A program made the translations under genes and the position numbers. From Lachnospiraceae bacterium KM106-2 (GTDB lineage: Bacteria > Bacillota > Clostridia > Lachnospirales > Lachnospiraceae): a DNA stretch of 64,000 bases. The notes beneath the pieces are model-generated. The model saw only the letters and a list, made by a program, of their open reading frames with translations. It did no database searches and was not told the DNA's origin. Location of the stretch: positions 1,185,960 to 1,249,959 of the forward strand of contig AP018794.1 in the NCBI GenBank assembly GCA_009731425.1, written 5' to 3'. Below are positions 1-8,564 of this stretch, piece after piece; within the stretch, counting starts at the first letter, position 1, and each line of letters begins with the position of its first letter.

Positions 1-29
1 CATACAATATTGATCGGAATTTGATTCAT
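1..29 (-). CDS. 5' end of a further gene of the metal-uptake operon (cut by window edge)
   Basis: An ATG at 29-27 overlaps the znuB stop codon in an ATGA arrangement and has GGAGGG about nine bases upstream, so a translationally coupled downstream gene probably starts here. Only about nine codons (MNQIPINIV) are inside the window. In related operons this slot often holds a Fur/Zur-type regulator, but nothing visible here identifies it. Confidence 0.45.
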
Positions 30-850
30 ACATGGACCCTCCATTTTAACTTAGACACAATGAGAAACAGTAAAAAGGTGACAAGATTTGTTACTACAAT
101 GGATGCTCCTGCAGGAATTGATTTCTCATAAGATAAAATTAAACCGATGACAAAACAGATACTGCTTGTGATGATCGCGGATAAAATAACCTTTTGATAG
201 GTGCGAAATAACTGCATTGCCGTAACTGCCGGGAAAATGATCAGGCTAGAGATTAACATGGCGCCCATCATTCGCATACCAAGAACAATGGTAATTGCGA
301 TTAATATGGATAACAACCGATTATAGAATCGCACAGGAAGCCCAGATGATCGTGCAAAATCTTCATCAAATGTAATTGTAAAGATGGCATGATAACAAAG
401 GATAAATACAATCATGACCACACTACACAAAATCACACTTAAAATGACATCAGAACCATCCATTGCAAGAATGCTGCCAAACATATAACTTTCTACCTCT
501 GTATTCATTCCAGAAGAAAGGGACGTTACGATCACACCAATTGCTAAGGATGATGCAGAAAAAATAGCAATTGCCGCATCACTTTTTAATTTCCCTTTTT
601 CCGTTAGATTCAGTAGTAAAATTGCCGCTACGATCACAACTGGAATGGATAGGTAGAAAGGAGAATAACCAAGTGCAAAAGCAATACAAAGTGCCCCATA
701 GGATACGTGAGATAATCCATCACCGATCATAGAATATCTTTTTAATACAAGACTAACTCCTAGAAGTGATGCACATAGGGTAACAAACAACCCCACGAAC
801 AACGCACGTAGCATAAAGTGGTTAGAGAATATATTGATCAATTCCCTCAT
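26..850 (-). CDS. znuB: Zinc/manganese ABC transporter permease, ZnuB/AdcB type
   Basis: Membrane permease of an ABC-3 family metal importer, 274 residues, with about eight hydrophobic segments. The family features GDGLSHVSYGALCIAF near the second segment and the MMGAMLISSLIIFPAVTAM stretch are visible. The reading frame stays open upstream to about 952, but the start MRELINIF at 850 has an AGGGGG site and gives the usual length. It overlaps the 3' end of the ATPase gene by 29 bases, as expected for a coupled operon. The metal (zinc or manganese) cannot be told from sequence. Confidence 0.9.
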   Translation of the reverse strand: MRELINIFSNHFMLRALFVGLFVTLCASLLGVSLVLKRYSMIGDGLSHVSYGALCIAFALGYSPFYLSIPVVIVAAILLLNLTEKGKLKSDAAIAIFSASSLAIGVIVTSLSSGMNTEVESYMFGSILAMDGSDVILSVILCSVVMIVFILCYHAIFTITFDEDFARSSGLPVRFYNRLLSILIAITIVLGMRMMGAMLISSLIIFPAVTAMQLFRTYQKVILSAIITSSICFVIGLILSYEKSIPAGASIVVTNLVTFLLFLIVSKLKWRVHV

Positions 851-1532
851 GGAGATTTCCCCCTTCCTGCCTATTCTGCTTGTATTCATAAGAACCATCC
901 AAATGAAATTGTAGTAGATAATCGGAAACTTTTGATATTTTATCAATATCATGGGTAACCATCAATATAGTTGTACTCAGTAAGCGGTTGATTTCATGAA
1001 TCGTTTGATAGAAATTCTGAATCGCATAAATATCTAGTCCGGTTACTGGCTCGTCTAGAATTAACAGATCCTTTGGTGTACAAAGAGCCCTCGCTAAGAG
1101 AACTTTTTGCTGCTGCCCTCCTGATAATTCTCCATAACAACACTTTGCAAGTGACGTGATTCCAATCTGCTCCATAGCTTTCATTGCTTTGTGTTTGTCT
1201 TCTTTTCTATATCTAATTGTATGTCTTCGTTCTGCTAATAGACCTGATAACACAATCTCTTCCACGCTTGCAGGAAAATCTCTCTGAATTGCTTTTTGTT
1301 GGGGAAGATATCCGATCCGTTTTCTGGCAGTATTCCATGTTATCTTGCCAGACACTGCTGGGATAAACCCCAACAGTGTCTGGATCAAGGTACTTTTACC
1401 AGTTCCATTTTCACCAATGATACCAATATAGTCACCATTATGAATCGTTAAATTCAGATCTTGAATTAAAGAGTGTTTATCATATCCAATCGAGAGATGA
1501 TGAAACTGGCATTGGCATGTTTTCTCATTCAT
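822..1532 (-). CDS. znuC: Zinc/manganese ABC transporter ATP-binding protein, ZnuC/AdcC type
   Basis: ATPase of the metal importer, 236 residues. The Walker A motif is GENGTGKST, the Q-loop is in YLPQQ, the signature is LSGGQQQK, Walker B is LLILDEP and the switch histidine lies in VTHD. Order, size and lack of an added domain match the ZnuC/AdcC/MntB group. It sits between the binding protein and the permease, 12 bases after the former, and should form a dimer under the ZnuB dimer at the inner face of the membrane. Confidence 0.92.
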   Translation of the reverse strand: MNEKTCQCQFHHLSIGYDKHSLIQDLNLTIHNGDYIGIIGENGTGKSTLIQTLLGFIPAVSGKITWNTARKRIGYLPQQKAIQRDFPASVEEIVLSGLLAERRHTIRYRKEDKHKAMKAMEQIGITSLAKCCYGELSGGQQQKVLLARALCTPKDLLILDEPVTGLDIYAIQNFYQTIHEINRLLSTTILMVTHDIDKISKVSDYLLQFHLDGSYEYKQNRQEGGNLHEGIDQYIL

Positions 1533-1544
1533 TCACGTTCACTC

Positions 1545-2522
1545 CTATTCATCTAAAACTTGTTTCAGAACGGCAACATTCTTCTTCATGATGCTTATAT
1601 AGCTATCATGATTTTTCAGCTGCTTTTTGGTAAGCGTATGTAAGGAATTAAACTCTAATTGACTTGTATTTGTTTCATTTGTAATTGCATTGGCAACTTT
1701 ACAATTACTGTTTTCGATGTGAAGAACATACTTCAAGTTATTCTTTTTCACATAATTAATTAAGTAACTAAGCGTCTTGGCATCGGGTTCCGTTTGACTA
1801 GAACACCCTACAAATGCCGCACGATATTTAATATGATAATCATCGACAAGGTAACGTAATGGGAATTTATCACCGACTACAATGCTGTCACGGACCTTAT
1901 CTTTCATGATTTTCTCTATATCTGAATCAATACTACTTAGCTTATTACAATAGTTTTTCGCGTTCTTTGTATAAAAAGCATCATTCTTTGGGTCTAGCTT
2001 ACCTAATTGCTTCGCTATCTCGGTAACGATAATCTTTGCTTTTTTGGGAGAAGTCCAAATGTGCTCGTCATATTCAATATCCCCCGAATCTTCTTCTCCC
2101 TCTTCTTCTTTCATCATTCCTTCCACCGTCACTTCTTCTACGGTTTTTACATAATCCATCATTTGAAGAGTCTTACTTTTGTTATCAGATGCTTTTATCA
2201 CTTTAGGTACCCATGCTTCCATATCGCCACCGTTATAGACAAAGAGATCACTATTTTTAATTGTCAGCATATCCTTTGGTGTTGGTTCGTAGGCATGAGG
2301 ATCTAAGCCGGACGGTAATAACCAGGTAAGTTCCACTTTATCTTTAGCGACTTGCTTAACAAAGTCATAGTATGGAAAAATTGTTGTAACAACCCGAAGT
2401 CGTTTACTATCGGATTGTTTCCCATCAGATTGTTTCCCATCAGATGCTTGACCACAGCCAATTAATAGACAGCACACTACCATTACAAGAAATAACATAT
2501 ATTTAGTTTTCATTTTAGACAT
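1545..2522 (-). CDS. znuA: Metal-binding lipoprotein of the ABC importer, ZnuA/AdcA type
   Basis: Extracellular solute-binding lipoprotein of the cluster 9 metal family, about 325 residues. The start MSKMKTKY at 2522 is preceded by AGGAGG; an earlier in-frame start is not needed. A signal peptide ends in the lipobox LLIGC, followed by a short repeated SDGKQSDGKQSDSK linker. Expected ligands include the His of DPHAYEP and of DEHIWTSP and the Asp of SSQTEPDAK. Oddities: the usual histidine-rich loop is replaced by a Glu/Asp-rich loop (around EEEGEEDSGD), and the third His position reads GDKFPLRYL. The metal preference is therefore uncertain. Confidence 0.9.
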   Translation of the reverse strand: MSKMKTKYMLFLVMVVCCLLIGCGQASDGKQSDGKQSDSKRLRVVTTIFPYYDFVKQVAKDKVELTWLLPSGLDPHAYEPTPKDMLTIKNSDLFVYNGGDMEAWVPKVIKASDNKSKTLQMMDYVKTVEEVTVEGMMKEEEGEEDSGDIEYDEHIWTSPKKAKIIVTEIAKQLGKLDPKNDAFYTKNAKNYCNKLSSIDSDIEKIMKDKVRDSIVVGDKFPLRYLVDDYHIKYRAAFVGCSSQTEPDAKTLSYLINYVKKNNLKYVLHIENSNCKVANAITNETNTSQLEFNSLHTLTKKQLKNHDSYISIMKKNVAVLKQVLDE

Positions 2523-2574
2523 GCAAAAAAATCCTCCTGATTTTATCAATTTTTATGAGATAAATCAGATCGGT

Positions 2575-2877
2575 TTAATCGTTAAGTCGCACTTTATTAG
2601 ATATTAAGGTTTTTGGAATTATTAGTAGAAAAACTAACTTATTACACATCGTTTCTATACGATGTCTAAAATATAGAATCGGTGCAAAGAATAAGACTGC
2701 TGCACCAATGGATGCCATATGAACAGCCATATCCATTTCAAAACAAATCTCACAATCTGTTCCAGTACAATGGTGGTTCATATGTTCAATTAGAAATGTG
2801 TAGGAGAAAGTAATTGCGATCACAATATAGATGCTTAAACAAACAGCTACTAATTGTTTGAATTTACGACAATTCAT
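2575..2877 (-). CDS. Small membrane protein with His/Cys motif, first gene of the metal-uptake operon
   Basis: A 100-residue protein with two hydrophobic helices (about residues 10-30 and 50-70) separated by an external-looking loop HMNHHCTGTDCEICFEMDM. The cluster of three His and three Cys suggests metal binding. It lies between a strong promoter and znuA, so it is probably co-transcribed with the transporter. No assigned function is recognised; a role in metal capture or sensing is inference from motif and position. Confidence 0.7.
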   Translation of the reverse strand: MNCRKFKQLVAVCLSIYIVIAITFSYTFLIEHMNHHCTGTDCEICFEMDMAVHMASIGAAVLFFAPILYFRHRIETMCNKLVFLLIIPKTLISNKVRLND

Positions 2878-2913
2878 TTGATCGCTTCCTTTCGTAGTCT
2901 ACTCGATTGTTAA

Positions 2914-2942
2914 TCATACATCTGATTTTAGTTCTTGTCAAA
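2914..2942 (-). promoter_or_regulatory. Sigma-A promoter of the metal-uptake operon
   Basis: On the minus strand TTGACA (2942-2937) is followed after exactly 17 bases by TATGAT (2919-2914), a near-consensus housekeeping promoter about 37 bases upstream of the small membrane protein. No clear Zur-type palindrome was recognised around it. Confidence 0.8.
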
Positions 2943-2960
2943 TAAAAATATAAATATATA

Positions 2961-3000
2961 AAAGGACCTTTTAGATTCTATGTCTTCTAAAAGGTCTTTA
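2961..3000 (-). terminator. Terminator after the hemolysin III-family gene
   Basis: Imperfect inverted repeat of about 14 base pairs (AAAGACCTTTTAGA paired with TCTAAAAGGTCCTTT on the minus strand) followed by an AT-rich tail, directly downstream of the stop codon at 3017. Confidence 0.75.
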
Positions 3001-3016
3001 TGTTTCAATTATGGGA

Positions 3017-3706
3017 CTAATAGATGAAAAAATAAATACCAAACCAATGAAGAATGGCTCCTCCTAGTACAAAGAAATGCCAAATAAAATGATCATACTT
3101 TTTATCTTTTACAAAAGGAATCATACCGATGGTATAGACAACACCTCCAAGTAGGATCATCCAAAGCAGAGGACGGTTATTACGAATCCAATCTGGAAAA
3201 AACATAATGCCGCTCCAACCAATTACAAAGTACATGGTAAAATGCAGCCACTTGATCCGACCAGGGCCAAAGATACCAATGACTGCGATTCCAAGAGCAA
3301 TCAATACCCATTGAATGCAAAATAAAACGATTCCTAACGTATTTCCCCAGTAAACGAGATATAACGGTGCAAAGGTTCCACCTATCAGTAAATAAATCGA
3401 GGAATAGTCAAACCTTCTCCAAATACGTTTTATAGTAGATCCACTTTTAAAAGCATGATAGAGACAACTCATCAGCATAAGAAAGAACAAACTGACCCCA
3501 TAAAAGCAGCTAGCCATAATCTTTAATGAGGTATCTGATTTTAACAGTAATAGAATAAACCCTACAAGCGCTAATGCTGCACCGATTCCATGAGTCACTG
3601 CATTGCCGATCTCCTCTAATACTGTTAGATGCGGAGGCTCATTAAGCTCTCGATAGTACTTCTTTTGTTCTGCTCGTGACATCTTTTTCTTATCCAACTG
3701 GTTCAT
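3017..3706 (-). CDS. Hemolysin III / YqfA-family membrane protein
   Basis: A 229-residue protein with seven predicted membrane helices and the hallmarks of the hemolysin III/PAQR superfamily: EEIGNAVTHGIGA near residue 35, SCLYHAF near residue 85, and the C-terminal HFIWHFFVLGGAILHW. The conserved His, Ser and Asp positions of this superfamily suggest metal-dependent hydrolase chemistry, but the physiological role in bacteria is not settled. Single gene with its own terminator. Confidence 0.88.
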   Translation of the reverse strand: MNQLDKKKMSRAEQKKYYRELNEPPHLTVLEEIGNAVTHGIGAALALVGFILLLLKSDTSLKIMASCFYGVSLFFLMLMSCLYHAFKSGSTIKRIWRRFDYSSIYLLIGGTFAPLYLVYWGNTLGIVLFCIQWVLIALGIAVIGIFGPGRIKWLHFTMYFVIGWSGIMFFPDWIRNNRPLLWMILLGGVVYTIGMIPFVKDKKYDHFIWHFFVLGGAILHWFGIYFFIY

Positions 3707-3724
3707 ATGATCCCTCCTTAATGG

Positions 3725-3755
3725 AAAAAGGAGTCCTACACGGATCTCCTTCTTT
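3725..3755 (-). terminator. Terminator after the unknown helical-protein gene
   Basis: On the minus strand AAGGAG and CTCCTT flank a short loop and are followed by TTT, just past the stop codon at 3764. Confidence 0.65.
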
Positions 3756-3763
3756 GTATCATC

Positions 3764-4285
3764 TTATTCGTTTGACAATTTAACGAGTAATTGTTGTACG
3801 GTAATTACGTGATCTGGAATTAATAGATCCTTTAATGTTTTATGATATTCATCTGAAATATTAAAATGTGCACGGAAGGTATCCTGCTGTTGTAACAGCA
3901 TCGGTTGATCGATGGCGTTCATTAGATAATAGAATACAACGTCCTTACAACGGCTAACTTCCTGATTTACATTATCGATAACCTGTTTCATTTCTTCACT
4001 TGGTGCATTTTGCTCTGTTAACTGGCTCCAGAATTGAAGAGCTGAAATATAGTATGAGAAGGTTAGAACTTCAATAAATCCTTCTTCTTTTTGTTCAAAC
4101 AAGGTGTTGAAAGCAAATGCTAACTCTTCGGATTTCCTTTTCGACATATGAATTGCATTGATGATAAAGTCTGCACTCATGTTAGCGATATCCGTTTCCT
4201 TTTTGGCAGCAGATAAGCTTTCCCATATCATATATTCAAGTTGACTATTCTTACTTTTTATCTTTGTTAATTGATCTAGTTTCAA
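3764..4285 (-). CDS. Unknown protein, predicted all-helical
   Basis: A 173-residue soluble protein without signal peptide or membrane segment. Composition and spacing suggest a bundle of amphipathic helices; no catalytic motif is recognised. It is flanked by its own terminator on one side and by the strong BMC-operon terminator on the other, so it is probably a single-gene unit. Confidence 0.75.
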   Translation of the reverse strand: MKLDQLTKIKSKNSQLEYMIWESLSAAKKETDIANMSADFIINAIHMSKRKSEELAFAFNTLFEQKEEGFIEVLTFSYYISALQFWSQLTEQNAPSEEMKQVIDNVNQEVSRCKDVVFYYLMNAIDQPMLLQQQDTFRAHFNISDEYHKTLKDLLIPDHVITVQQLLVKLSNE

Positions 4286-4372
4286 AATCTTATCCTTCCT
4301 ATCTAGTAGTATCGTAAATGTTGCAATTAGTATAACACAAAATGAATTTGATTACGAGAATGAAGAAGAAAA

Positions 4373-4424
4373 AAATAAGTGTTCAAAGTAATCTCTTGTA
4401 TGAGAAGACTTTGAACACTTATCA
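4373..4424 (-). terminator. Strong terminator of the BMC operon
   Basis: A perfect 15-bp inverted repeat (4375-4389 with 4408-4422), with a further inner TCTC/GAGA pairing and a run of T after the stem on the minus strand. It lies directly after the last gene of the microcompartment operon and marks its end. Confidence 0.92.
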
Positions 4425-4433
4425 TTTCACTCA

Positions 4434-5852
4434 TTAACGAATATGTAAGGCATCTGCCATAACACATTTTCTCTTTCTACAGAAAGATCTTGCTGATGTC
4501 AGTCCTTCACCTGTTGGTCCTGCAATAGTAAAGGTTGTATGACCTTCCCCACCTGCACCGATACCTGCATAAGAAGGTGCATTTTTTACGAAGATAGTTG
4601 TTTCTAATAGTTTCGCCATTTTACTTAGCTTTTCAACATTTCTGGAATGCATCATAGCGGTATGACGATTACCATGTTCTGCAACATAGGCAAATTCAAT
4701 TGCTTGATCAACCGATTCCGTACGTACGATTGGAAGAATTGGCATCATCATCTCTTCCGTTACTAAATGATGATCTTTTTCGACTTCCATGATAATAACA
4801 CGAATGTCATCACCGACCTCAATACCTAGATCATGAAGGATATATTTTGCACTTTTACCTACATAGGATACCTTCGGTTTCTCTTTTTCATTAGTTACCA
4901 TGGCATCTAACTGATCAATGAATGATTTATCTTTCATCTCATACGCACCGTTTAGTTTCATACAATGAATTAAATAATCACAGATTTGATCAACGGCAAA
5001 GACTTCTTTCTCTGCAATACATGGAACATTATTATCAAAACTGCAGCCATCTACAATATCTTTTGCTGCTTTTTCAATATTTGCTGTCTCATCAACGACA
5101 ACAGGAGGATTACCAGCTCCGGCTCCGATTGCCTTCTTACCCGTTGACATAACCTTCTTTACAATTGAAGGACCGCCTGTTGCCACCAGCATACGTACTT
5201 TTTCATGTTGCATTAAACGGTTGGTATTCTCAATGGATGGAGTTTTCACTGTGGTGATCATATTTGCAGGCGCTCCTGCTTCTTCTAACGCTTTATTTAA
5301 AATTGAGACAAGAAGATGAGAAACCTTTGTTGCTCTTGGATGAGGACTAAATACGACGGTGTTGCCACCAGCGATCATGGAGATCGAGTTATTAATGATC
5401 GTTTCTGTTGGATTGGTCGTTGGTGTGATTGCACCAATGACTCCAAAAGGACAATATTCAATTAATGTTAGGCCGTTATCACCTGTCTTGGCTTCTGTTA
5501 CAAGATCTTCTGTACCCGGTGTCTTTTGGGCTGCTAACGTATTCTTGATGATCTTATGTTCGTATTTACCGATTTCCGTTTCCTCAACAGCCATCAAAGA
5601 GATCATCTCCATATTCTCTTTTTTGAGGACTGTTTGACGGATGACATCCACATATTTTTGACGATCTGATAGTTTTGAGAATAGTAATTGCTTTTGAGCA
5701 ACTGCAGATGCTTCTACCGCTTCATCCATGGTGTCATAGATTCCATAGGTTGATTTCTTTAATTCCTCTTTCTTTTCACTCTCATTATTTTCGGCTACTT
5801 CCTTTACTGCCTGACGAACAAGACGTTCAATTACACTTTCATCTATCTCCAT
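4434..5852 (-). CDS. pduP: CoA-acylating propionaldehyde dehydrogenase with encapsulation peptide (PduP-like)
   Basis: Oxidises propionaldehyde or 3-hydroxypropionaldehyde to the acyl-CoA with NAD inside the compartment. It has 472 residues. The first 18 or so residues (MEIDESVIERLVRQAVKEV) form an amphipathic helix typical of cargo-targeting peptides, followed by a charged linker and the catalytic domain. The nucleophile Cys is in DNNVPCIAEKE. Glycine-rich stretches TGGPSIVKK and IGAGAGNPP match the family. RBS GGAGGG precedes the ATG. It is the last gene of the operon, four bases after eutJ. A second paralogue lies at 12079. Confidence 0.92.
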   Translation of the reverse strand: MEIDESVIERLVRQAVKEVAENNESEKKEELKKSTYGIYDTMDEAVEASAVAQKQLLFSKLSDRQKYVDVIRQTVLKKENMEMISLMAVEETEIGKYEHKIIKNTLAAQKTPGTEDLVTEAKTGDNGLTLIEYCPFGVIGAITPTTNPTETIINNSISMIAGGNTVVFSPHPRATKVSHLLVSILNKALEEAGAPANMITTVKTPSIENTNRLMQHEKVRMLVATGGPSIVKKVMSTGKKAIGAGAGNPPVVVDETANIEKAAKDIVDGCSFDNNVPCIAEKEVFAVDQICDYLIHCMKLNGAYEMKDKSFIDQLDAMVTNEKEKPKVSYVGKSAKYILHDLGIEVGDDIRVIIMEVEKDHHLVTEEMMMPILPIVRTESVDQAIEFAYVAEHGNRHTAMMHSRNVEKLSKMAKLLETTIFVKNAPSYAGIGAGGEGHTTFTIAGPTGEGLTSARSFCRKRKCVMADALHIR

Positions 5853-5855
5853 TTT

Positions 5856-6677
5856 CTATCCCTCCATACGACAATTCATTGCAATCCCAAGTGGTGTAAC
5901 CATAAGAGGCCTACTTGCTTTGCATGTTTTAATATTCAGTTCTTTTTCAAAGACATCTACAAACTCATGAAAGCTACAAGCTCCGCCGACTAAGTATATC
6001 GCTGGTACTTGATAACCTTCCAAAAAATGCTTTACGATAGAAGCCATTTTCTGAACAACAGGTTTGATGATCGGAAAGACCTCTGATTCTTTCGTTGGAT
6101 CTTTCTTAATTTGTTCCGCTTCTTCCATGGAGATTCCATAATAACCAGCAAGGACCAAAGTCATATGAGTACCTCCGGTTGGCTCATCAGCGGTATAAAT
6201 TACTTCTCCGTCTTTTAAGATGCTGATTCCAGTCGTTCCTCCACCCACATCAACAACAGCACCATCTTTAATATCAAGTACCGTGGAGGCAGCAGTTGGT
6301 TCATCAAGTACATTACTGACTTCAAATCCTGCACCTTCGACTACATTTGCAATACATTTTACATTACCTGCGATAATTCCTGGAGGTATGGCACAAGAAG
6401 CATTCGTAAGCTCTTGTCCAATTGCTTCCTCTACCTGTTGTTTCAGACGTCTTACGATCCGAATTGCTCCCATATAATCAACAACGATCCCATCTTTGAC
6501 AACAGTAGAAGGATACAAGGCTCCCGCAACGGGATGATTTTCTTCATCTACGACTGCGAGTACGATGTTGGCAGTTCCAAGATCAACACCGGTCTTTAAG
6601 ATCCCTTCAAATTGATTCGTTTTATGCTGATCAACTAGATCAGAGAATTCTGTCAATTGCTCCCGTTCTATAATCAT
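5856..6677 (-). CDS. eutJ: EutJ-family actin/Hsp70-fold ATPase
   Basis: A 273-residue member of the EutJ family, an ASKHA-fold ATPase found in ethanolamine and glycyl-radical compartment loci and usually regarded as a chaperone. The phosphate-1 loop is GVDLGTANIVLAVVD near residue 31, phosphate-2 is VVDVGGGTTGISI, and the adenosine motif is IYLVGGACSF. Preceded by AGGAGG and placed between pduL and pduP. A role in reactivating or assembling lumen enzymes is inferred from family and context. Confidence 0.88.
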   Translation of the reverse strand: MIIEREQLTEFSDLVDQHKTNQFEGILKTGVDLGTANIVLAVVDEENHPVAGALYPSTVVKDGIVVDYMGAIRIVRRLKQQVEEAIGQELTNASCAIPPGIIAGNVKCIANVVEGAGFEVSNVLDEPTAASTVLDIKDGAVVDVGGGTTGISILKDGEVIYTADEPTGGTHMTLVLAGYYGISMEEAEQIKKDPTKESEVFPIIKPVVQKMASIVKHFLEGYQVPAIYLVGGACSFHEFVDVFEKELNIKTCKASRPLMVTPLGIAMNCRMEG

Positions 6678-6691
6678 AGTAATTCCTCCTG

Positions 6692-7327
6692 CTATTTACG
6701 TAGGATTACGTAATCTTTATTCTTTAGAGAACATGCATTGGCTTCATCAATATCAACATGCATCTCTAGTGCAAACTGATCTGAAACACGCACAAGAACA
6801 TTTCCTAATACACCGCTTCGTTTACCGAAGGTTTCTACTTCGACAATATCTTTATCTTTCAATCCCATCTCTTTCGCTTGTTGAGGTGTCATATGGATAT
6901 GACGAAGTGCAACAATTGTTCCTTGTGGCATTTCGATACTTCCCTTAGGTCCAATGACAGAGATTCCAGGGGTTCCGTCTAAATGGCCTGATTCCTTAAT
7001 TGGAGCCTTGATACCTAATCGAAATCCATCGGTAAGAGAAATCTCAACTTGACTTTGTTCTCGCAGAGGACCTAGTATTCTGACTTTTTGAAACTCACCT
7101 TTGGGACCACGAATTGTTACGGTCTCATTGGATGCAAATTGTCCTGGCTGACCAAGATCAGCCTTTTTCGTCAATTGATATCCTTTCCCAAATAGTGTTT
7201 CTAAATCTTGCTGTGATAAGTGAACATGTCGATTTGATACACCAATTGGAATTTTTAAATGATCTATTTGCTTTAGTTGCATCATAACTTTTTTCACGAT
7301 CATCTCGATCATTTGTTCATTTTCCAT
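6692..7327 (-). CDS. pduL: Phosphate propanoyltransferase PduL
   Basis: Converts acyl-CoA and phosphate to acyl-phosphate and free CoA, regenerating CoA in the lumen. About 211 residues; the ATG at 7327 (MENEQMIEM) has GGGAG upstream. The N-terminal helix ENEQMIEMIVKKVMMQL looks like an encapsulation peptide. Metal-binding signatures of the PduL family are present: NRHVHLS near residue 35 and RHIHM near residue 145. No acetate/propionate kinase is in the operon, so the final ATP-yielding step must be encoded elsewhere. Confidence 0.93.
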   Translation of the reverse strand: MENEQMIEMIVKKVMMQLKQIDHLKIPIGVSNRHVHLSQQDLETLFGKGYQLTKKADLGQPGQFASNETVTIRGPKGEFQKVRILGPLREQSQVEISLTDGFRLGIKAPIKESGHLDGTPGISVIGPKGSIEMPQGTIVALRHIHMTPQQAKEMGLKDKDIVEVETFGKRSGVLGNVLVRVSDQFALEMHVDIDEANACSLKNKDYVILRK

Positions 7328-7361
7328 ATGATTCAACTCCCTTCCTCAATTTATCATTTCT

Positions 7362-8549
7362 TCAACATAAACTTTCATATACTCTTCTTGCCGCTTTTTC
7401 TCTTAAGGTATCTACCATATCCGTTGCCTCCCAACGGAATCCTTCTTGTTCTCTGCCGAAATGACCATAGACTGCTGTACGCTGAAACTGAGGCCTTTGC
7501 AGATTTAGACCTTTTATGATATTCGATACTGAAAAAGAAAAGCTTTCTTTTACAATTTCCTCTATGATTGATAAACTGATTGTTTCTGTTCCGAATGTAT
7601 TGATCGTGATGGATTCCGGTTCAATTCCACCAATTACATATGCAATCGCGATTTCACATTTAGATGCTAGTTTCGCTGCGACAACATTTTTAGCCACATA
7701 TCTAGCCATATATGCAGCACATCGATCTACTTTTGTGGCATCCTTACCAGAAAATGCTCCACCACCATGTTTTGCAACTCCACCGTAAGTGTCTACAATA
7801 ATCTTTCTACCAGTTAATCCGGTATCTCCAGCCGGTCCCCCGATCACAAAACGTCCGGTTGGATTAATATGTATTTTGGTATCTCCTTTTAGAAATCTCC
7901 CTCCGGTTACGGGACGAATTACCTCTTCCATCAATACATTCTCAAGATATTCATGTTGAATTGATGGATGATGTTGTGCGCTAAGTACGATACTTTCAAG
8001 TCTGACTGGATGATCATACTGATCGTAACGCATCGTCACTTGAGCTTTCCCATCGGGATAGAGAAATGGAACAATTCCTTCCTTTCGAACATGATCAAGC
8101 CGCATCACTAAACGATGAGCTAGCTCACATGTATAAGGCATATAATTAGCTGTTTCATCTACTGCATAACCATACATAATGCCTTGATCACCACCGCCGA
8201 TAAGAGTATTATCTGTACTTGTTTTCGTAACGCCAAGCGCAATATCAGGTGACTGAGTATTTAGGTTGGTCAGGATAAGACAATTTTTATAGTCTAAACC
8301 ACATTCGTTAGACGTATATCCAATTTCTTTTATAATATTCCTTGCGACCTTAATCACATCAACGGTTCCTTTTGCAGTCACTTCTCCCGCGATCATGACC
8401 GTATTCTTGGAAGCCATCGTTTCCACGGCAACTCTTGCATTTTTATCTATCCTCAAGTAAGCATCTAATATACCATCTGATATTTGATCACAGAGTTTGT
8501 CTGGATGCCCGGCCGCTACCGATTCTGAGGTTACTAAATATTCCTTCAT
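7362..8549 (-). CDS. metK: S-adenosylmethionine synthetase embedded in the BMC operon
   Basis: Makes S-adenosylmethionine from methionine and ATP. It is a full-length (395 residues) MetK: N-terminal TSESVAAGHPDKLCDQISD, the GGGDQGIMYGYA ATP motif (family usually GAGDQG) and GGGAFSGKDATKVDR. AGGTGAT lies before the start. It sits between pduL and the regulator gene with gaps of 34 and 15 bases and no terminator, so it is co-transcribed with the compartment genes. SAM is consumed by the glycyl-radical activase of the same operon; dedicated supply is an inference. Confidence 0.95.
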   Translation of the reverse strand: MKEYLVTSESVAAGHPDKLCDQISDGILDAYLRIDKNARVAVETMASKNTVMIAGEVTAKGTVDVIKVARNIIKEIGYTSNECGLDYKNCLILTNLNTQSPDIALGVTKTSTDNTLIGGGDQGIMYGYAVDETANYMPYTCELAHRLVMRLDHVRKEGIVPFLYPDGKAQVTMRYDQYDHPVRLESIVLSAQHHPSIQHEYLENVLMEEVIRPVTGGRFLKGDTKIHINPTGRFVIGGPAGDTGLTGRKIIVDTYGGVAKHGGGAFSGKDATKVDRCAAYMARYVAKNVVAAKLASKCEIAIAYVIGGIEPESITINTFGTETISLSIIEEIVKESFSFSVSNIIKGLNLQRPQFQRTAVYGHFGREQEGFRWEATDMVDTLREKAARRVYESLC

Positions 8550-8564
8550 AATTTATCACCTGCC

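Noticed and set aside
4900..7800. Several plus-strand open frames opposite the compartment genes
   Set aside because: They lack ribosome binding sites, have biased composition (Ser/Leu/Thr rich) and lie exactly opposite well-supported minus-strand enzymes; treated as shadows.
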